33,022 bases of DNA from an uncultured Bacteroidales bacterium (lineage in GTDB: Bacteria; Bacteroidota; Bacteroidia; Bacteroidales; Paludibacteraceae): contig ONTT01000024.1 in the NCBI GenBank assembly GCA_900320865.1, forward strand, positions 1 to 33,022, read 5' to 3'. The first letter of the stretch is position 1. Each line of letters starts with the position of its first letter. Both the position numbers and the translations under genes were made by a program. This document shows, one piece after another, positions 14,749-23,664 of the stretch. The notes below the pieces were generated by a model. That model searched no databases, was not told the origin of the DNA, and saw nothing but the letters and a program-made list of their open reading frames with translations.

Positions 14749-16758
14749 ATGAACAAGACACAACTTTTGAATCGTGCGGCGAACAACATTCGTATCTTAG
14801 CCGCAGCAGCAGTAGAGAAAGCAAAGAGTGGTCACCCGGGCGGAGCTATGGGTGGTGCTGACTTCATCAACGTGCTCTTCAGTGAGTTTTTGGAGTACGA
14901 TCCGGAGAACCCGGGTTGGGAAGCAAGAGACCGTTTCTTCTTGGATCCTGGTCATATGGCTCCGATGCTGTACAGCCAACTCTGCTTGGCCGGTAAGTTC
15001 ACGCTGGAAGACCTGCAGAACCTCCGTCAATGGGGTTCGGTAACACCGGGTCACCCGGAGCGTGAGATTGAGCGTATGATCGAGAACACCTCAGGTCCGC
15101 TTGGTCAAGGCCATGTCTTCGGTGTAGGTGCTGCGATTGCTGCGAAGTGGTTTAACCAGCGCTATGGCGATATTCATAACCCGACGATCTATGCCTTCAT
15201 CTCGGATGGAGGTGTACAGGAGGAGATCTCGCAAGGTGCTGGACGTCTGGCAGGACACCTCGGACTTGACAACCTGATTATGTTCTACGACTCCAACGCC
15301 ATCCAACTCTCCACCGAGTGTGGCGAAGTGACCTCCGAAGATGTAGCCGCCAAATACAAAGCGTGGGGATGGTACGTGCAGGAGATTCCGGGCAACGATC
15401 CGGACGCGATCCGCGAGGCCCTCATCAAAGCCAAAGCGCACAAAGGTGAGCCTTCACTCATCATCGGCCATACCACGATGGGTAAAGGTTGCGTAACTGC
15501 AGAAGGTGCAAGCTGGGAAAGCAAATGTTCTACACACGGAAATCCGCTCAGCAAGTCCGGTGCTTCGTTTGAGAAGACCATCGAGAACCTCGGTGGTGAT
15601 CCTCAGAACCCGTTTGTTATCTTCCCGGAGGTAGCAAAACTGTACGAGGAACGCGCGATAGAGTTGCGTGAGATCGCAAACAAGAAATATGCCGCTTACC
15701 ATGAGTGGAAAGAGAAGAACCCGCTCGCTGCCAACGAATACGAGACCTTCATGTCCGGCGAGACGCCCTGCATCGATTGGTCTCTCATCCAGCAAAAACC
15801 CGGAGCCGCTACCCGCAACGCAAGCGGCGTTGTTCTCTCCTTCCTCGCGGAGAACGTAGGTAATATGATCGTCAGCTCGGCAGATTTGAGTAATAGTGAC
15901 AAGACCGACGGTTTCCTCAAGAAGACCCACGCTTTCAAGAAAGGCGATTTCTCTGGACAATTCCTCCAAGCCGGTGTGTCCGAACTCACCATGGCGTGCG
16001 TCATGATAGGAATGTCGCTTCACGGCGGCATCATCCCTGCCTGCGGCACGTTCTTCGTCTTCAGCGATTATATGAAACCCGCAGTACGTATGGCGGCGCT
16101 TATGGAACTGCCTGTTATCTTCATCTGGAGCCACGACGCCTTCCGCGTAGGAGAAGATGGTCCGACCCACGAACCGGTAGAGCAAGAAGCACAGATCCGC
16201 CTTATGGAGAAACTGCATAACCACCACGGCAAACCGTCTATGCTCGTTCTTCGTCCGGCTGACGCCGAGGAGACCACACTCGCATGGCGTGCAGCCATCG
16301 AGAACACCGCTACTCCTACCGCGCTTATCCTCAGCCGTCAGGACATCGCTCCGGTGCCTAACGTCAACCTCGAAGGCTTCCGCAAAGGTGCCTATATCGT
16401 TTCCAAAGACGAGAATCCGCAAGTCGTATTGCTGGCTTCGGGTAGCGAGGTAAGCACGTTGTTAAGTGGCGCAGAACTCCTCCGTAAAGAGGGAATCCGC
16501 CTTCAGATCGTCAGTGTGCCGTCCGAAGGACTCTTCCGTGAGCAACCCAAAGAATACCAAGACAAAGTGCTGCCGAAGGGTGTGAAACGTTTTGGTATGA
16601 CGGCAGGTCTGCCTTGCACACTCCAGGGGCTGGTTGGTGACAACGGTGCTATCTGGGGTCTCGAGAGCTTCGGTTTCTCCGCTCCGTATAAGATTCTGGA
16701 CGAGAAACTCGGTTTCACAGCTCAAAACGTTTACGAGCAAGTAAAGAAGCTTTTGTAA
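14749..16758 (+). CDS. tkt: transketolase
   Basis: This thiamine-diphosphate enzyme moves two-carbon units between sugar phosphates in the pentose phosphate pathway. The length of 669 residues is normal. N-terminal markers are SGHPGGAMGGADF, GPLGQGHVFGVGAAIA and the ThDP/Mg segment ISDGGVQEEISQGAGRLAGHL with the YDSNAIQLS that follows. The middle pyrimidine domain includes GVSELTMACVMIGMSLHGG and WSHDAFRVGEDGPTHEPVEQE, and the C-terminal domain includes LASGSEVSTLL. It follows the DUF6048-like gene after a heptad spacer and precedes leuS, from which it is separated by another heptad spacer. Confidence 0.96.
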   Translation: MNKTQLLNRAANNIRILAAAAVEKAKSGHPGGAMGGADFINVLFSEFLEYDPENPGWEARDRFFLDPGHMAPMLYSQLCLAGKFTLEDLQNLRQWGSVTPGHPEREIERMIENTSGPLGQGHVFGVGAAIAAKWFNQRYGDIHNPTIYAFISDGGVQEEISQGAGRLAGHLGLDNLIMFYDSNAIQLSTECGEVTSEDVAAKYKAWGWYVQEIPGNDPDAIREALIKAKAHKGEPSLIIGHTTMGKGCVTAEGASWESKCSTHGNPLSKSGASFEKTIENLGGDPQNPFVIFPEVAKLYEERAIELREIANKKYAAYHEWKEKNPLAANEYETFMSGETPCIDWSLIQQKPGAATRNASGVVLSFLAENVGNMIVSSADLSNSDKTDGFLKKTHAFKKGDFSGQFLQAGVSELTMACVMIGMSLHGGIIPACGTFFVFSDYMKPAVRMAALMELPVIFIWSHDAFRVGEDGPTHEPVEQEAQIRLMEKLHNHHGKPSMLVLRPADAEETTLAWRAAIENTATPTALILSRQDIAPVPNVNLEGFRKGAYIVSKDENPQVVLLASGSEVSTLLSGAELLRKEGIRLQIVSVPSEGLFREQPKEYQDKVLPKGVKRFGMTAGLPCTLQGLVGDNGAIWGLESFGFSAPYKILDEKLGFTAQNVYEQVKKLL

Positions 16759-16790
16759 TTAAAAATCAAAAAATAAGAATTAAGAATTTC
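16756..16790 (+). repeat. heptad spacer repeat, five A-rich units
   Basis: Five 7-bp units of approximate form RAATTAA (TAATTAA, AAATCAA, AAAATAA, GAATTAA, GAATTTC) begin at the tkt stop TAA and end 5 nt before the leuS ATG, nearly filling the gap. Confidence 0.7.
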
Positions 16791-16795
16791 CTTTT

Positions 16796-19549
16796 ATGGA
16801 ATATAACTTTAGTGACATAGAAAGCAAGTGGCAAAAGGCCTGGGAAGAAGCGGAAGCTTATAAAGTATCCAATGAAAGCGACAAGCCTCATTTCTACGTG
16901 CTGGATATGTTCCCCTACCCTTCGGGAGCCGGCTTGCACGTCGGCCACCCGTTGGGCTATATCGCGTCGGATATCTACAGCCGTTATAAACGTCAAAAAG
17001 GTTTTAATGTGCTGCACCCGATGGGTTTTGACTCCTACGGTCTGCCGGCGGAGCAGTATGCTATTCAAACCGGTCAGCACCCGGAGAAGACGACCTTCGA
17101 GAATATCGACCGTTATATCTCCCAGTTGAAAAAGATCGGTTTCTGCTACGATTGGAGCCGTGAGGTGCGCACCTGCGACCCGAAGTTCTATAAATGGACA
17201 CAGTGGGCTTTCGTGCAGATGTTCAACAGCTATTTCGATCCGAAGACGCAGAAAGCGCAGCCTATCAGCAAACTGATTGCAGAGTTCGAAGCCAACGACC
17301 CGAAATGGGCAACGATGAGCGAGAAAGAGCAGCAGGAGAAGTTGATGAACTACCGTATTGCTTATCTGGCGGATACGAAAGTGAACTGGTGTCCGCAACT
17401 CGGCACCGTGTTGGCCAATGATGAGGTAAGCGAAGGTCTGTCCGTTCGCGGCGGTTATCCGGTAGAGCAACGTGTGATGCGCCAGTGGTGTCTGCGCGTG
17501 AGTGCGTACGCAGGCCGTCTGTTGGAGGGCTTGGATCGTATTGACTGGACGGATAGCCTTAAGGAAACCCAGCGTAACTGGATAGGAAGAAGTGAGGGAG
17601 CTGAGATGCAATTCGCTATCAAAGGTCAGGACCTGCAATTTACCATCTTTACGACTCGTGCGGATACGGTGTTTGGCGTGACGTTCATGGTGTTGGCGCC
17701 GGAGAGCGAGTACGTGCAGAAAGTGGTGACGGAGGAGCAACGCGAAGAAGTGGAGGCGTACCTCCAGCGCTGCAAGAACCGTACGGAACGTGAGCGTATT
17801 GCCGATAGAAGAGTGACCGGAGTGTTCACAGGCAGTTATGCCATCAACCCACTCACGCAGGGCGAGATACCTATTTATATTTCCGATTATGTGCTCGCAG
17901 GCTACGGCACAGGTGCTATCATGGCAGTGCCGGCACACGACAGCCGCGACTACGCGTTCGCGAAACATTTCAACTTACCGATCATTCCGCTAATTGAAGG
18001 TGCGGACGTAAGTGAGGAGTCGTTCGACGCCAAAGAGGGCAAGATGATCAACTCCGGTTTCCTCAACGGCATGGAGGTTAAAGAAGCCATCCAAGCGATG
18101 AAGGAATATATCACGAACACCGGCATCGGTCGTGTGAAAGTGAACTATCGTCTGCGCGATGCTATCTTCAGCCGTCAGCGTTATTGGGGAGAACCCTTCC
18201 CGGTTTATTACAAGGACGGTATGCCTTATACGGTTGATGAAAAAGACCTGCCCATTACATTGCCGGAGGTGAGTGATTTCAAACCGACTGCAGACGGTCG
18301 TCCGCCGTTAGGCAATGCCGAGAACTGGACCTATAAGGGCTATCCGTTAGAGCTCTGCACCATGCCGGGCTTCGCAGGCTCGTCGGCATACTACCTGCGT
18401 TACATGGACCCGCATAATGATGAGGCTCTCGTGGGCAAACAAGCCAACGACTATTGGCGTCAGGTGGATCTGTATTTAGGCGGTTCAGAGCACGCAACGG
18501 GACACTTGATCTACAGCCGTTTCTGGAATAAGTTCCTCTATGATTTGGGCTATGTTTGCGAAGATGAACCGTTCAAAAAGTTGATTAATCAGGGTATGAT
18601 TCAGGGGCGTTCGAACTTCGTCTATCGCTATATCGGCGAAGGAGCGACGGGTAATCTCTATATCAGTTACAACCTCATCGAGAACCCGGAATACAAGGAT
18701 AAAGTGCAGCCTATTCACGTCAATGTGAATATCGTCAACAATGATGTGCTCGACATCAACGCTTTCCGTAACTGGATGCCGGAGTTTAAGAATGCGGAAT
18801 TCGTCTTCTCGGACGGAACGTCCTCTGAACTGACGGGTTACACCGCCGGCGCGAAGCAGTATATCTGCGGTTGGGCGGTAGAGAAGATGAGTAAGTCGAT
18901 GTTCAACGTCGTGAACCCCGATGATGTCATCGTTAAGTTCGGAGCAGATACCTTGCGTCTCTATGAGATGTTCCTCGGCCCGCTGGAGATGTCCAAGCCG
19001 TGGGATACGAACGGTATCGACGGAGTGCATCGTTTCTTACGTCGCCTTTGGAACTTATACGAGCATGTAGAAGAGGCCGAACCAACCAAAGAAGAACTGC
19101 GCAGTTTGCATAAACTGATCAAGAAGATCACCTGGGATATTGAGAACTTCTCGTTCAACACATCCATCCCTGCGTTCATGATCGCGCAGAACGAATTGAC
19201 AACACTTAAGTGCAACAAACGTGCGATACTGGAGCAGTTCGCTGTTCTGTTAGCGCCTTACGCTCCGCATATTGCAGAAGAGATGTGGCATCAATGCGGA
19301 AACACGAGTTTTGTGATCGATGCAGCTTGGCCGGAGTGCAATGAAGCGTACCTCGTAGAGGATTCGCAGAAATATCCGGTGCAGTTCAACGGTAAAGTGC
19401 GCTTCACCTTCGAGTGCCCCAAAGACACGCCGCGTGAAGAAGTGGAGAAACTGGTTCTTGCTCACGAGGATACGGCCAAGTACCTCAACGGTGCGGCGAT
19501 AAAGAAGATTATCGTAGTGCCCGGCAAGATTGTAAATATTGTATGTTAA
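16796..19549 (+). CDS. leuS: leucyl-tRNA synthetase
   Basis: This class I synthetase charges tRNA-Leu and edits mischarged products. It has 917 residues. The HIGH signature is HVGH at 48-51 ([16 protein letters not shown]) and the KMSKS loop is at 697-701 ([16 protein letters not shown]). The CP1 editing domain lies between, with [18 protein letters not shown] and [22 protein letters not shown]. The ARYWGEP-like [12 protein letters not shown] and the zinc-less insertion are bacterial in style. The C-terminal anticodon-binding region includes [18 protein letters not shown]. It is the last plus-strand gene before the minus-strand tRNA-Lys. Confidence 0.97.
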   Translation: MEYNFSDIESKWQKAWEEAEAYKVSNESDKPHFYVLDMFPYPSGAGLHVGHPLGYIASDIYSRYKRQKGFNVLHPMGFDSYGLPAEQYAIQTGQHPEKTTFENIDRYISQLKKIGFCYDWSREVRTCDPKFYKWTQWAFVQMFNSYFDPKTQKAQPISKLIAEFEANDPKWATMSEKEQQEKLMNYRIAYLADTKVNWCPQLGTVLANDEVSEGLSVRGGYPVEQRVMRQWCLRVSAYAGRLLEGLDRIDWTDSLKETQRNWIGRSEGAEMQFAIKGQDLQFTIFTTRADTVFGVTFMVLAPESEYVQKVVTEEQREEVEAYLQRCKNRTERERIADRRVTGVFTGSYAINPLTQGEIPIYISDYVLAGYGTGAIMAVPAHDSRDYAFAKHFNLPIIPLIEGADVSEESFDAKEGKMINSGFLNGMEVKEAIQAMKEYITNTGIGRVKVNYRLRDAIFSRQRYWGEPFPVYYKDGMPYTVDEKDLPITLPEVSDFKPTADGRPPLGNAENWTYKGYPLELCTMPGFAGSSAYYLRYMDPHNDEALVGKQANDYWRQVDLYLGGSEHATGHLIYSRFWNKFLYDLGYVCEDEPFKKLINQGMIQGRSNFVYRYIGEGATGNLYISYNLIENPEYKDKVQPIHVNVNIVNNDVLDINAFRNWMPEFKNAEFVFSDGTSSELTGYTAGAKQYICGWAVEKMSKSMFNVVNPDDVIVKFGADTLRLYEMFLGPLEMSKPWDTNGIDGVHRFLRRLWNLYEHVEEAEPTKEELRSLHKLIKKITWDIENFSFNTSIPAFMIAQNELTTLKCNKRAILEQFAVLLAPYAPHIAEEMWHQCGNTSFVIDAAWPECNEAYLVEDSQKYPVQFNGKVRFTFECPKDTPREEVEKLVLAHEDTAKYLNGAAIKKIIVVPGKIVNIVC

Positions 19550-19553
19550 GCAT

Positions 19554-19581
19554 CGAAAGGGGAAAAGGGAAAAAACAAAGG
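19554..19581 (+). repeat. possible heptad spacer repeat after leuS
   Basis: Four approximate 7-bp units GGAAAAG-like (CGAAAGG, GGAAAAG, GGAAAAA, ACAAAGG) begin 4 nt after the leuS stop. The low complexity makes the period less certain than at the other spacers. Confidence 0.4.
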
Positions 19582-19603
19582 GAGGCGAGTTGCCTCGTCT
19601 CCC
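19570..19603 (-). terminator. terminator of tRNA-Lys
   Basis: On the minus strand a 10-bp stem (plus 19580-19589 with 19594-19603, one wobble) with a 4-nt loop is followed by a T-rich run (plus 19570-19579, A-rich). It lies directly after the tRNA and may also block leuS transcripts. Confidence 0.75.
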
Positions 19604-19606
19604 TTG

Positions 19607-19679
19607 TGAACCAGCTGGGGCTCGAACCCAGGACCCCATCCTTAAAAGGGATGTGCTCTACCTGCTGAGCTACTGATTC
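19607..19679 (-). tRNA. tRNA-Lys (anticodon UUU)
   Basis: Reading the minus strand, GAATCAG (5') pairs with CTGGTTC (3') in the acceptor stem with one wobble. The D-arm GCTC/GAGC, anticodon stem CATCC/GGATG with loop CTTTTAA, and T-arm CTGGG-TTCGAGC-CCCAG are all intact. The anticodon is TTT, Lys. The gene is 73 nt with discriminator A; CCA is not encoded. Confidence 0.96.
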
Positions 19680-19703
19680 CCGGCCTTTTTTCAAAAGCGG
19701 GTG

Positions 19704-19734
19704 CAAAGGTACTACATTTTTTTGAATTGACCAA
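19704..19734 (-). promoter_or_regulatory. promoter of tRNA-Lys
   Basis: On the minus strand TACCTTTG (plus 19704-19711) is preceded by TTG (plus 19732-19734) with a 20-nt spacer, 24 nt before the tRNA 5' end. Confidence 0.75.
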
Positions 19735-19750
19735 ATATTTTTTGATTTTT

Positions 19751-19782
19751 TTGTAAAAAAGTAACATTTTCGGGCATTTTTG
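19751..19782 (+). promoter_or_regulatory. weak candidate promoter for ispG
   Basis: TTG (19751-19753), a 21-nt spacer and CATTTTTG (19775-19782) miss the consensus by one base. Transcription would start only a few bases before ATG 19793. Confidence 0.3.
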
Positions 19783-19792
19783 TCCACCAAAT

Positions 19793-21148
19793 ATGGAAAT
19801 TAAGCTAGAATACAATCGTCGAAAGACCTCAACCGTACAAGTAGGAAACATTTTTTTAGGCTCAGAATACCCTATCCGCATTCAGACGATGGCGAACACC
19901 GACACCAATGATATTGACGGGTCGGTAGAACAAGCGCGCCGATGCATCGAAGCCGGCACAGAACTGCTGCGTTTCACTACGCAGGGTCTAAAGGAAGTGG
20001 AATCGCTCAAAGAGATTCATTCGCAAGTGCTGACGGCTGTACCTATCGTAGCAGACGTACACTTCAACTCTGAAGTAGCGGACGCAGCGGCACAGGTCGT
20101 GGAGGCGGTACGCATCAACCCGGGAAACTACAGCAAAGATGCTTCGAAACTGGAGGAGCGGTTTGTACACCTGATTAATATCTGTCGCGAACACGAGACC
20201 GCTATTCGCATCGGTGTGAACCATGGTTCGCTATCCGAACGAATGATGGATAAATACGGCGATACGCCGCAAGGTATGGTGGAGAGCGTGCTGGAGTTCC
20301 TCCGCATCGCGGTGAAACAGAAATTCAACGACATCGTCATCTCCATCAAGGCTTCGAACACTCGCGTGATGGTAGAGACCGTACGGCTGCTGGTGAAAAC
20401 AATGAACAAAGAGCACATGGCGTTCCCGCTGCACTTGGGTGTGACCGAAGCCGGTGAAGGCGAAGACGGACGTATTAAGTCCGCTGTAGGTATCGGAGCG
20501 TTGCTCGCAGAGGGTATTGGCGATACGGTGCGTGTGAGCCTCAGCGAAGCGCCGGAGAACGAGATCCCTGTAGCGCAAGAACTGGTGGATTATTTCGCCG
20601 ATGAAGACTCCGTTCGTTACGACGGATCGGTGCGTGCGGAAGTTTTGGATAATATCGGCGGCGAAGCAGAGATCCGTTATACTTCGCTTGAAGATAATTG
20701 GGAGACCTTCTGTCTGCAGGCTGCCGCCGAAAGCGGACGACTGCTGTGGGAATTCAAAGCGACCGAGTTAACCCTCGTCAATCCGAATTTCTCGGAGACC
20801 AAACTGAACTTCCTGAGCAAGGATATCCTGCAAGCTGCGCGCGTGCGTATATATAAAACGGAGTATATCTCTTGCCCGGGTTGCGGACGTACCCTCTTCA
20901 ACCTGCAGGACACCGTTCATAAAGTGAAAGAGGCTACGGCGCACCTGACCGGTCTTAAGATTGCTGTGATGGGTTGTATCGTCAACGGTCCCGGCGAAAT
21001 GGCCGATGCTGATTATGGGTATGTGGGAGCCGGTCGCGACCATATATCGCTCTATCGCGGCAAAGAGTGCGTACTGAAGAATATTCCGCAGGATGAAGCG
21101 GTGGAAAAACTATTGGAACTAATTGAACACGATAAAAATAACCATTAA
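19793..21148 (+). CDS. ispG: 4-hydroxy-3-methylbut-2-enyl diphosphate synthase
   Basis: IspG (GcpE) is the [4Fe-4S] enzyme of the MEP isoprenoid pathway that converts MEcPP to HMBPP. Family markers are the N-terminal barrel ([42 protein letters not shown]) and the C-terminal cluster domain. In that domain Cys361 and Cys364 ([10 protein letters not shown]), Cys395 and Glu402 (GCIVNGPGE) are the cluster ligands. At 451 residues it is longer than the two-domain E. coli enzyme (372) but much shorter than the three-domain form of about 600 residues I expect in Bacteroidales. The extra segment is about 80 residues between barrel and cluster domain (about 270-350). It is followed closely by pfp. Confidence 0.95.
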   Translation: MEIKLEYNRRKTSTVQVGNIFLGSEYPIRIQTMANTDTNDIDGSVEQARRCIEAGTELLRFTTQGLKEVESLKEIHSQVLTAVPIVADVHFNSEVADAAAQVVEAVRINPGNYSKDASKLEERFVHLINICREHETAIRIGVNHGSLSERMMDKYGDTPQGMVESVLEFLRIAVKQKFNDIVISIKASNTRVMVETVRLLVKTMNKEHMAFPLHLGVTEAGEGEDGRIKSAVGIGALLAEGIGDTVRVSLSEAPENEIPVAQELVDYFADEDSVRYDGSVRAEVLDNIGGEAEIRYTSLEDNWETFCLQAAAESGRLLWEFKATELTLVNPNFSETKLNFLSKDILQAARVRIYKTEYISCPGCGRTLFNLQDTVHKVKEATAHLTGLKIAVMGCIVNGPGEMADADYGYVGAGRDHISLYRGKECVLKNIPQDEAVEKLLELIEHDKNNH

Positions 21149-21161
21149 AGATTTTACTACT

Positions 21162-22817
21162 ATGCAAAAATCTCCATTACAGATTGCTCGCCAGAACTAC
21201 CAGCCGAAGATGCCGGTAGCATTACAGGGCGGCGTACGCCTCATAGAAGGCGAGAAAACACACTCCGTAGCAGATCAAGAAGAGATCAAAAAACTCTTCC
21301 CGAACACCTACGGTCTGCCTCTTATCACCATGGAACCGACGCAGGAGAAGAACCACTGCGCCGAGCCGTTTAACGTAGGTGTCATCCTCTCGGGTGGCCA
21401 GGCCCCCGGTGGACACAACGTGATCTCCGGTCTCTATGACGGTCTGAAATCGCTGAACCCCAACAACAAACTATATGGTTTCCTGGGTGGTCCTTCCGGC
21501 CTTATTGACGGAAAATACCAGGAACTGACGGGCGATATCATCGACGAATATCGTAACACCGGAGGATTCGATATCATTGGATCGGGTCGTACCAAACTGG
21601 AAGAGACCTGGCAATTCGACAACGGTATCGAGATCTGCAAGAAACTGGGTATCAAGGCTGTTGTTATCATCGGCGGTGATGACTCGAACACCAACGCGTG
21701 CGTGCTGGCAGAGTACTACCTGCAGAAACAATGCGGTATCCAAGTGATCGGCTGCCCGAAGACCATCGATGGCGACCTGAAAAACGAGATGATTGAGACC
21801 TCTTTCGGTTTCGACACCGCTTGTAAGACCTATGCCGAGCTCATCGGTAATATCCAACGCGACGCTAACTCCGCTAAGAAATACTGGCACTTCATTCGCC
21901 TCATGGGTCGTAGCGCCAGCCATATTGCCCTCGAGTGCGCACTGCAGAGCCAGCCGAATATCTGCCTTATCTCTGAGGAAGTAGAGGCAAAGAAGATGAC
22001 CCTCAACGACATCGTTGAAGATATCGTCAAAGTCATCGTGGCTCGCGCGAACGCCGGACTTAACTTCGGTACCATCCTCATTCCGGAAGGTTTGATCGAG
22101 TTCATCCCGGCTATGCGTGTGCTGATCCAAGAGCTCAACGACATGCTGGCTGCTAACGAAGAGTTCGTATCTCTCGATGGCGACGATGCTAAACGCGAAT
22201 ATGTGAAGTCCAAACTGAGTCCGGCTTCTTGCGAACTCTTCCGCTCGCTGCCGAAGGGTATTGCTAAGCAACTCACGTTGGATCGCGACCCGCACGGAAA
22301 CGTGATGGTAAGTCAGATTGAGACCGAGAAACTGTTGATAGAGATGGTACAGAAACGTCTGGCTGTGCTCAAAGCAAACGGTGAATACAAAGGTAAATTC
22401 GCAGCTCTTAACCACTTCTTCGGTTATGAAGGACGTTGCGCTATGCCGTCTAACTTCGATGCAGACTATTGCTACTCTGTCGGTGTCACGGCTACTCACC
22501 TCATCGCTGCCGGTAAGACGGGCTATATGTCGCTCGTTCGCAACCTTACCAAGCCGGCTGCTGAGTGGCTCGCAGGTGGTGTTCCTATCACGATGATGAT
22601 GAATATGGAGAAACGTAACGGTAAGATGAAACCGGTGATCCAGAAAGCGCTGGTTGAACTCGATGGAGCTCCGTTCAAATACCTCCAGGAACATCGTGCT
22701 AAATGGGCAAGTCCGGATACCAACTATATCTATCCGGGGCCGATCCAGTACTACGGTCCAAGTGAAGTATGCGATCAGCCGACTCGCACATTGCTCTTAG
22801 AACGCGCCGGTAAGTAA
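21162..22817 (+). CDS. pfp: pyrophosphate-dependent phosphofructokinase
   Basis: PFP phosphorylates fructose 6-phosphate with pyrophosphate, reversibly, in glycolysis. ATG 21162 ([18 protein letters not shown]) gives 551 residues, normal for the long plant-like clade. An upstream in-frame ATG at 21123 lies inside ispG and is unlikely. Motifs seen are [24 protein letters not shown], the GGDD loop at 171-174 (the Asp in place of the ATP-PFK Gly is the PPi-type signature) and [10 protein letters not shown]. The gap to ispG is 13 nt, so the two are co-transcribed. With ppdK elsewhere in the window it supports PPi-linked glycolysis. Confidence 0.95.
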   Translation: MQKSPLQIARQNYQPKMPVALQGGVRLIEGEKTHSVADQEEIKKLFPNTYGLPLITMEPTQEKNHCAEPFNVGVILSGGQAPGGHNVISGLYDGLKSLNPNNKLYGFLGGPSGLIDGKYQELTGDIIDEYRNTGGFDIIGSGRTKLEETWQFDNGIEICKKLGIKAVVIIGGDDSNTNACVLAEYYLQKQCGIQVIGCPKTIDGDLKNEMIETSFGFDTACKTYAELIGNIQRDANSAKKYWHFIRLMGRSASHIALECALQSQPNICLISEEVEAKKMTLNDIVEDIVKVIVARANAGLNFGTILIPEGLIEFIPAMRVLIQELNDMLAANEEFVSLDGDDAKREYVKSKLSPASCELFRSLPKGIAKQLTLDRDPHGNVMVSQIETEKLLIEMVQKRLAVLKANGEYKGKFAALNHFFGYEGRCAMPSNFDADYCYSVGVTATHLIAAGKTGYMSLVRNLTKPAAEWLAGGVPITMMMNMEKRNGKMKPVIQKALVELDGAPFKYLQEHRAKWASPDTNYIYPGPIQYYGPSEVCDQPTRTLLLERAGK

Positions 22818-22833
22818 CCTGATCCACTTAGCC

Positions 22834-23448
22834 ATGCGGATTAAAACAATCCTCATACTATTGTTAACCTTTATTTCCCTATCCGCCCAAGTGACGGATA
22901 GGGATTTATTGGATGCCTACCATAGGGAAGACATGTCAATTTGGAAGACGTATGTGGACTCGGTAATGGCTAACAGGTTACAGGTTACCGGAGATTATTT
23001 ACTCTATGAGTACGGCTACTGCGGCTATATCGTAGCAGAGGCGAAGAAAGAAGGTAAGGAGAGTCTGCTGCCGGAAGCCAAACGATACGTCAAGCGGTTT
23101 AAGCAACACGTGGAGGCGCTCAAGAACCAATTGCCCAAAGGGCATTACGAGATGTATCAATCGGCGGTCTACGTGTACGAACTGCGTTTGCATGAGTCGA
23201 TACATCCCTTCAACGCGATGAGTCTGGCCAAAGAAGCGACTAAATTGGCGCCGAATGATCCGCTCGTGCTCTCATACTACGGCACTTGTCTCTTCTATTC
23301 CCCAAAACCCTTCGGCAGCAAAAGTGATGCACTAAAGTGGTTTGAGAAAGCCCAACCACTCTTCGGCGACGAACAATATACGTACTGTTGGGTACGCAAA
23401 GCGAACGAAATGTATATCCAACAATGCCACGACAAACTCAAAAAATAG
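22834..23448 (+). CDS. small exported helical protein with TPR-like features
   Basis: The 204-residue protein starts with a signal peptide (MRIKTILILLLTFISLSAQ, likely cut after LSA). The mature part is helical; the C-terminal half resembles tetratricopeptide pairs (ATKLAPNDPLVLSYYGTCLFYSP, then DALKWFEKAQPLFG and ANEMYIQQCHDKLKK). I do not recognise a family. It follows pfp by 16 nt and ends shortly before the tRNA-Gln promoter. A periplasmic scaffold or interaction partner is plausible; there is no evidence for a specific one. Confidence 0.7.
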   Translation: MRIKTILILLLTFISLSAQVTDRDLLDAYHREDMSIWKTYVDSVMANRLQVTGDYLLYEYGYCGYIVAEAKKEGKESLLPEAKRYVKRFKQHVEALKNQLPKGHYEMYQSAVYVYELRLHESIHPFNAMSLAKEATKLAPNDPLVLSYYGTCLFYSPKPFGSKSDALKWFEKAQPLFGDEQYTYCWVRKANEMYIQQCHDKLKK

Positions 23449-23486
23449 CCTTTTTACACTTTTTTTGAAAAAAAACGCAAAAAAAT

Positions 23487-23517
23487 TTGCATATATCGCA
23501 AAAAAGCAGTACTTTTG
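23487..23517 (+). promoter_or_regulatory. promoter of tRNA-Gln
   Basis: TTG (23487-23489), a 20-nt spacer and TACTTTTG (23510-23517) lie 10 nt before the tRNA 5' end. Confidence 0.75.
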
Positions 23518-23527
23518 CACCCGCTTT

Positions 23528-23598
23528 TGCCTAATGGTGTAATGGTAGCACTACAGATTCTGGTTCTGTCTGTCTGGGTTCGAGTCCTGGTTAGGCAA
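23528..23598 (+). tRNA. tRNA-Gln (anticodon CUG)
   Basis: The acceptor stem TGCCTAA/TTAGGCA is perfect and starts with U1, as in tRNA-Gln. The anticodon stem ACAGA/TCTGT encloses TTCTGGT, giving anticodon CTG. The T-loop TTCGAGT is intact. Length 71 nt; CCA is not encoded. Confidence 0.96.
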
Positions 23599-23610
23599 CA
23601 AAACAAACTA

Positions 23611-23641
23611 AAAGCCAAGCACACACGCTTGGCTTTTTTTT
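23611..23641 (+). terminator. intrinsic terminator after tRNA-Gln
   Basis: AAGCCAAGC (23612-23620) pairs perfectly with GCTTGGCTT (23627-23635) around ACACAC, followed by T's. Confidence 0.85.
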
Positions 23642-23664
23642 GAGGAAAAAGACATTTACGAAGT

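Noticed and set aside
15454-16422. 322-codon minus-strand ORF inside tkt
   Set aside because: It lies fully antisense to a well-conserved transketolase and shows no family pattern.
16766-17968. 400-codon minus-strand ORF opposite the start of leuS
   Set aside because: Antisense shadow of leuS; Arg/His/Leu-rich with no domain.
19593-19790. ORF on the minus strand across tRNA-Lys
   Set aside because: The tRNA structure with its own promoter and terminator explains the region.
21471-22694. 407-codon minus-strand ORF inside pfp
   Set aside because: It is antisense to pfp with His/Arg/Val-rich composition typical of shadow frames.
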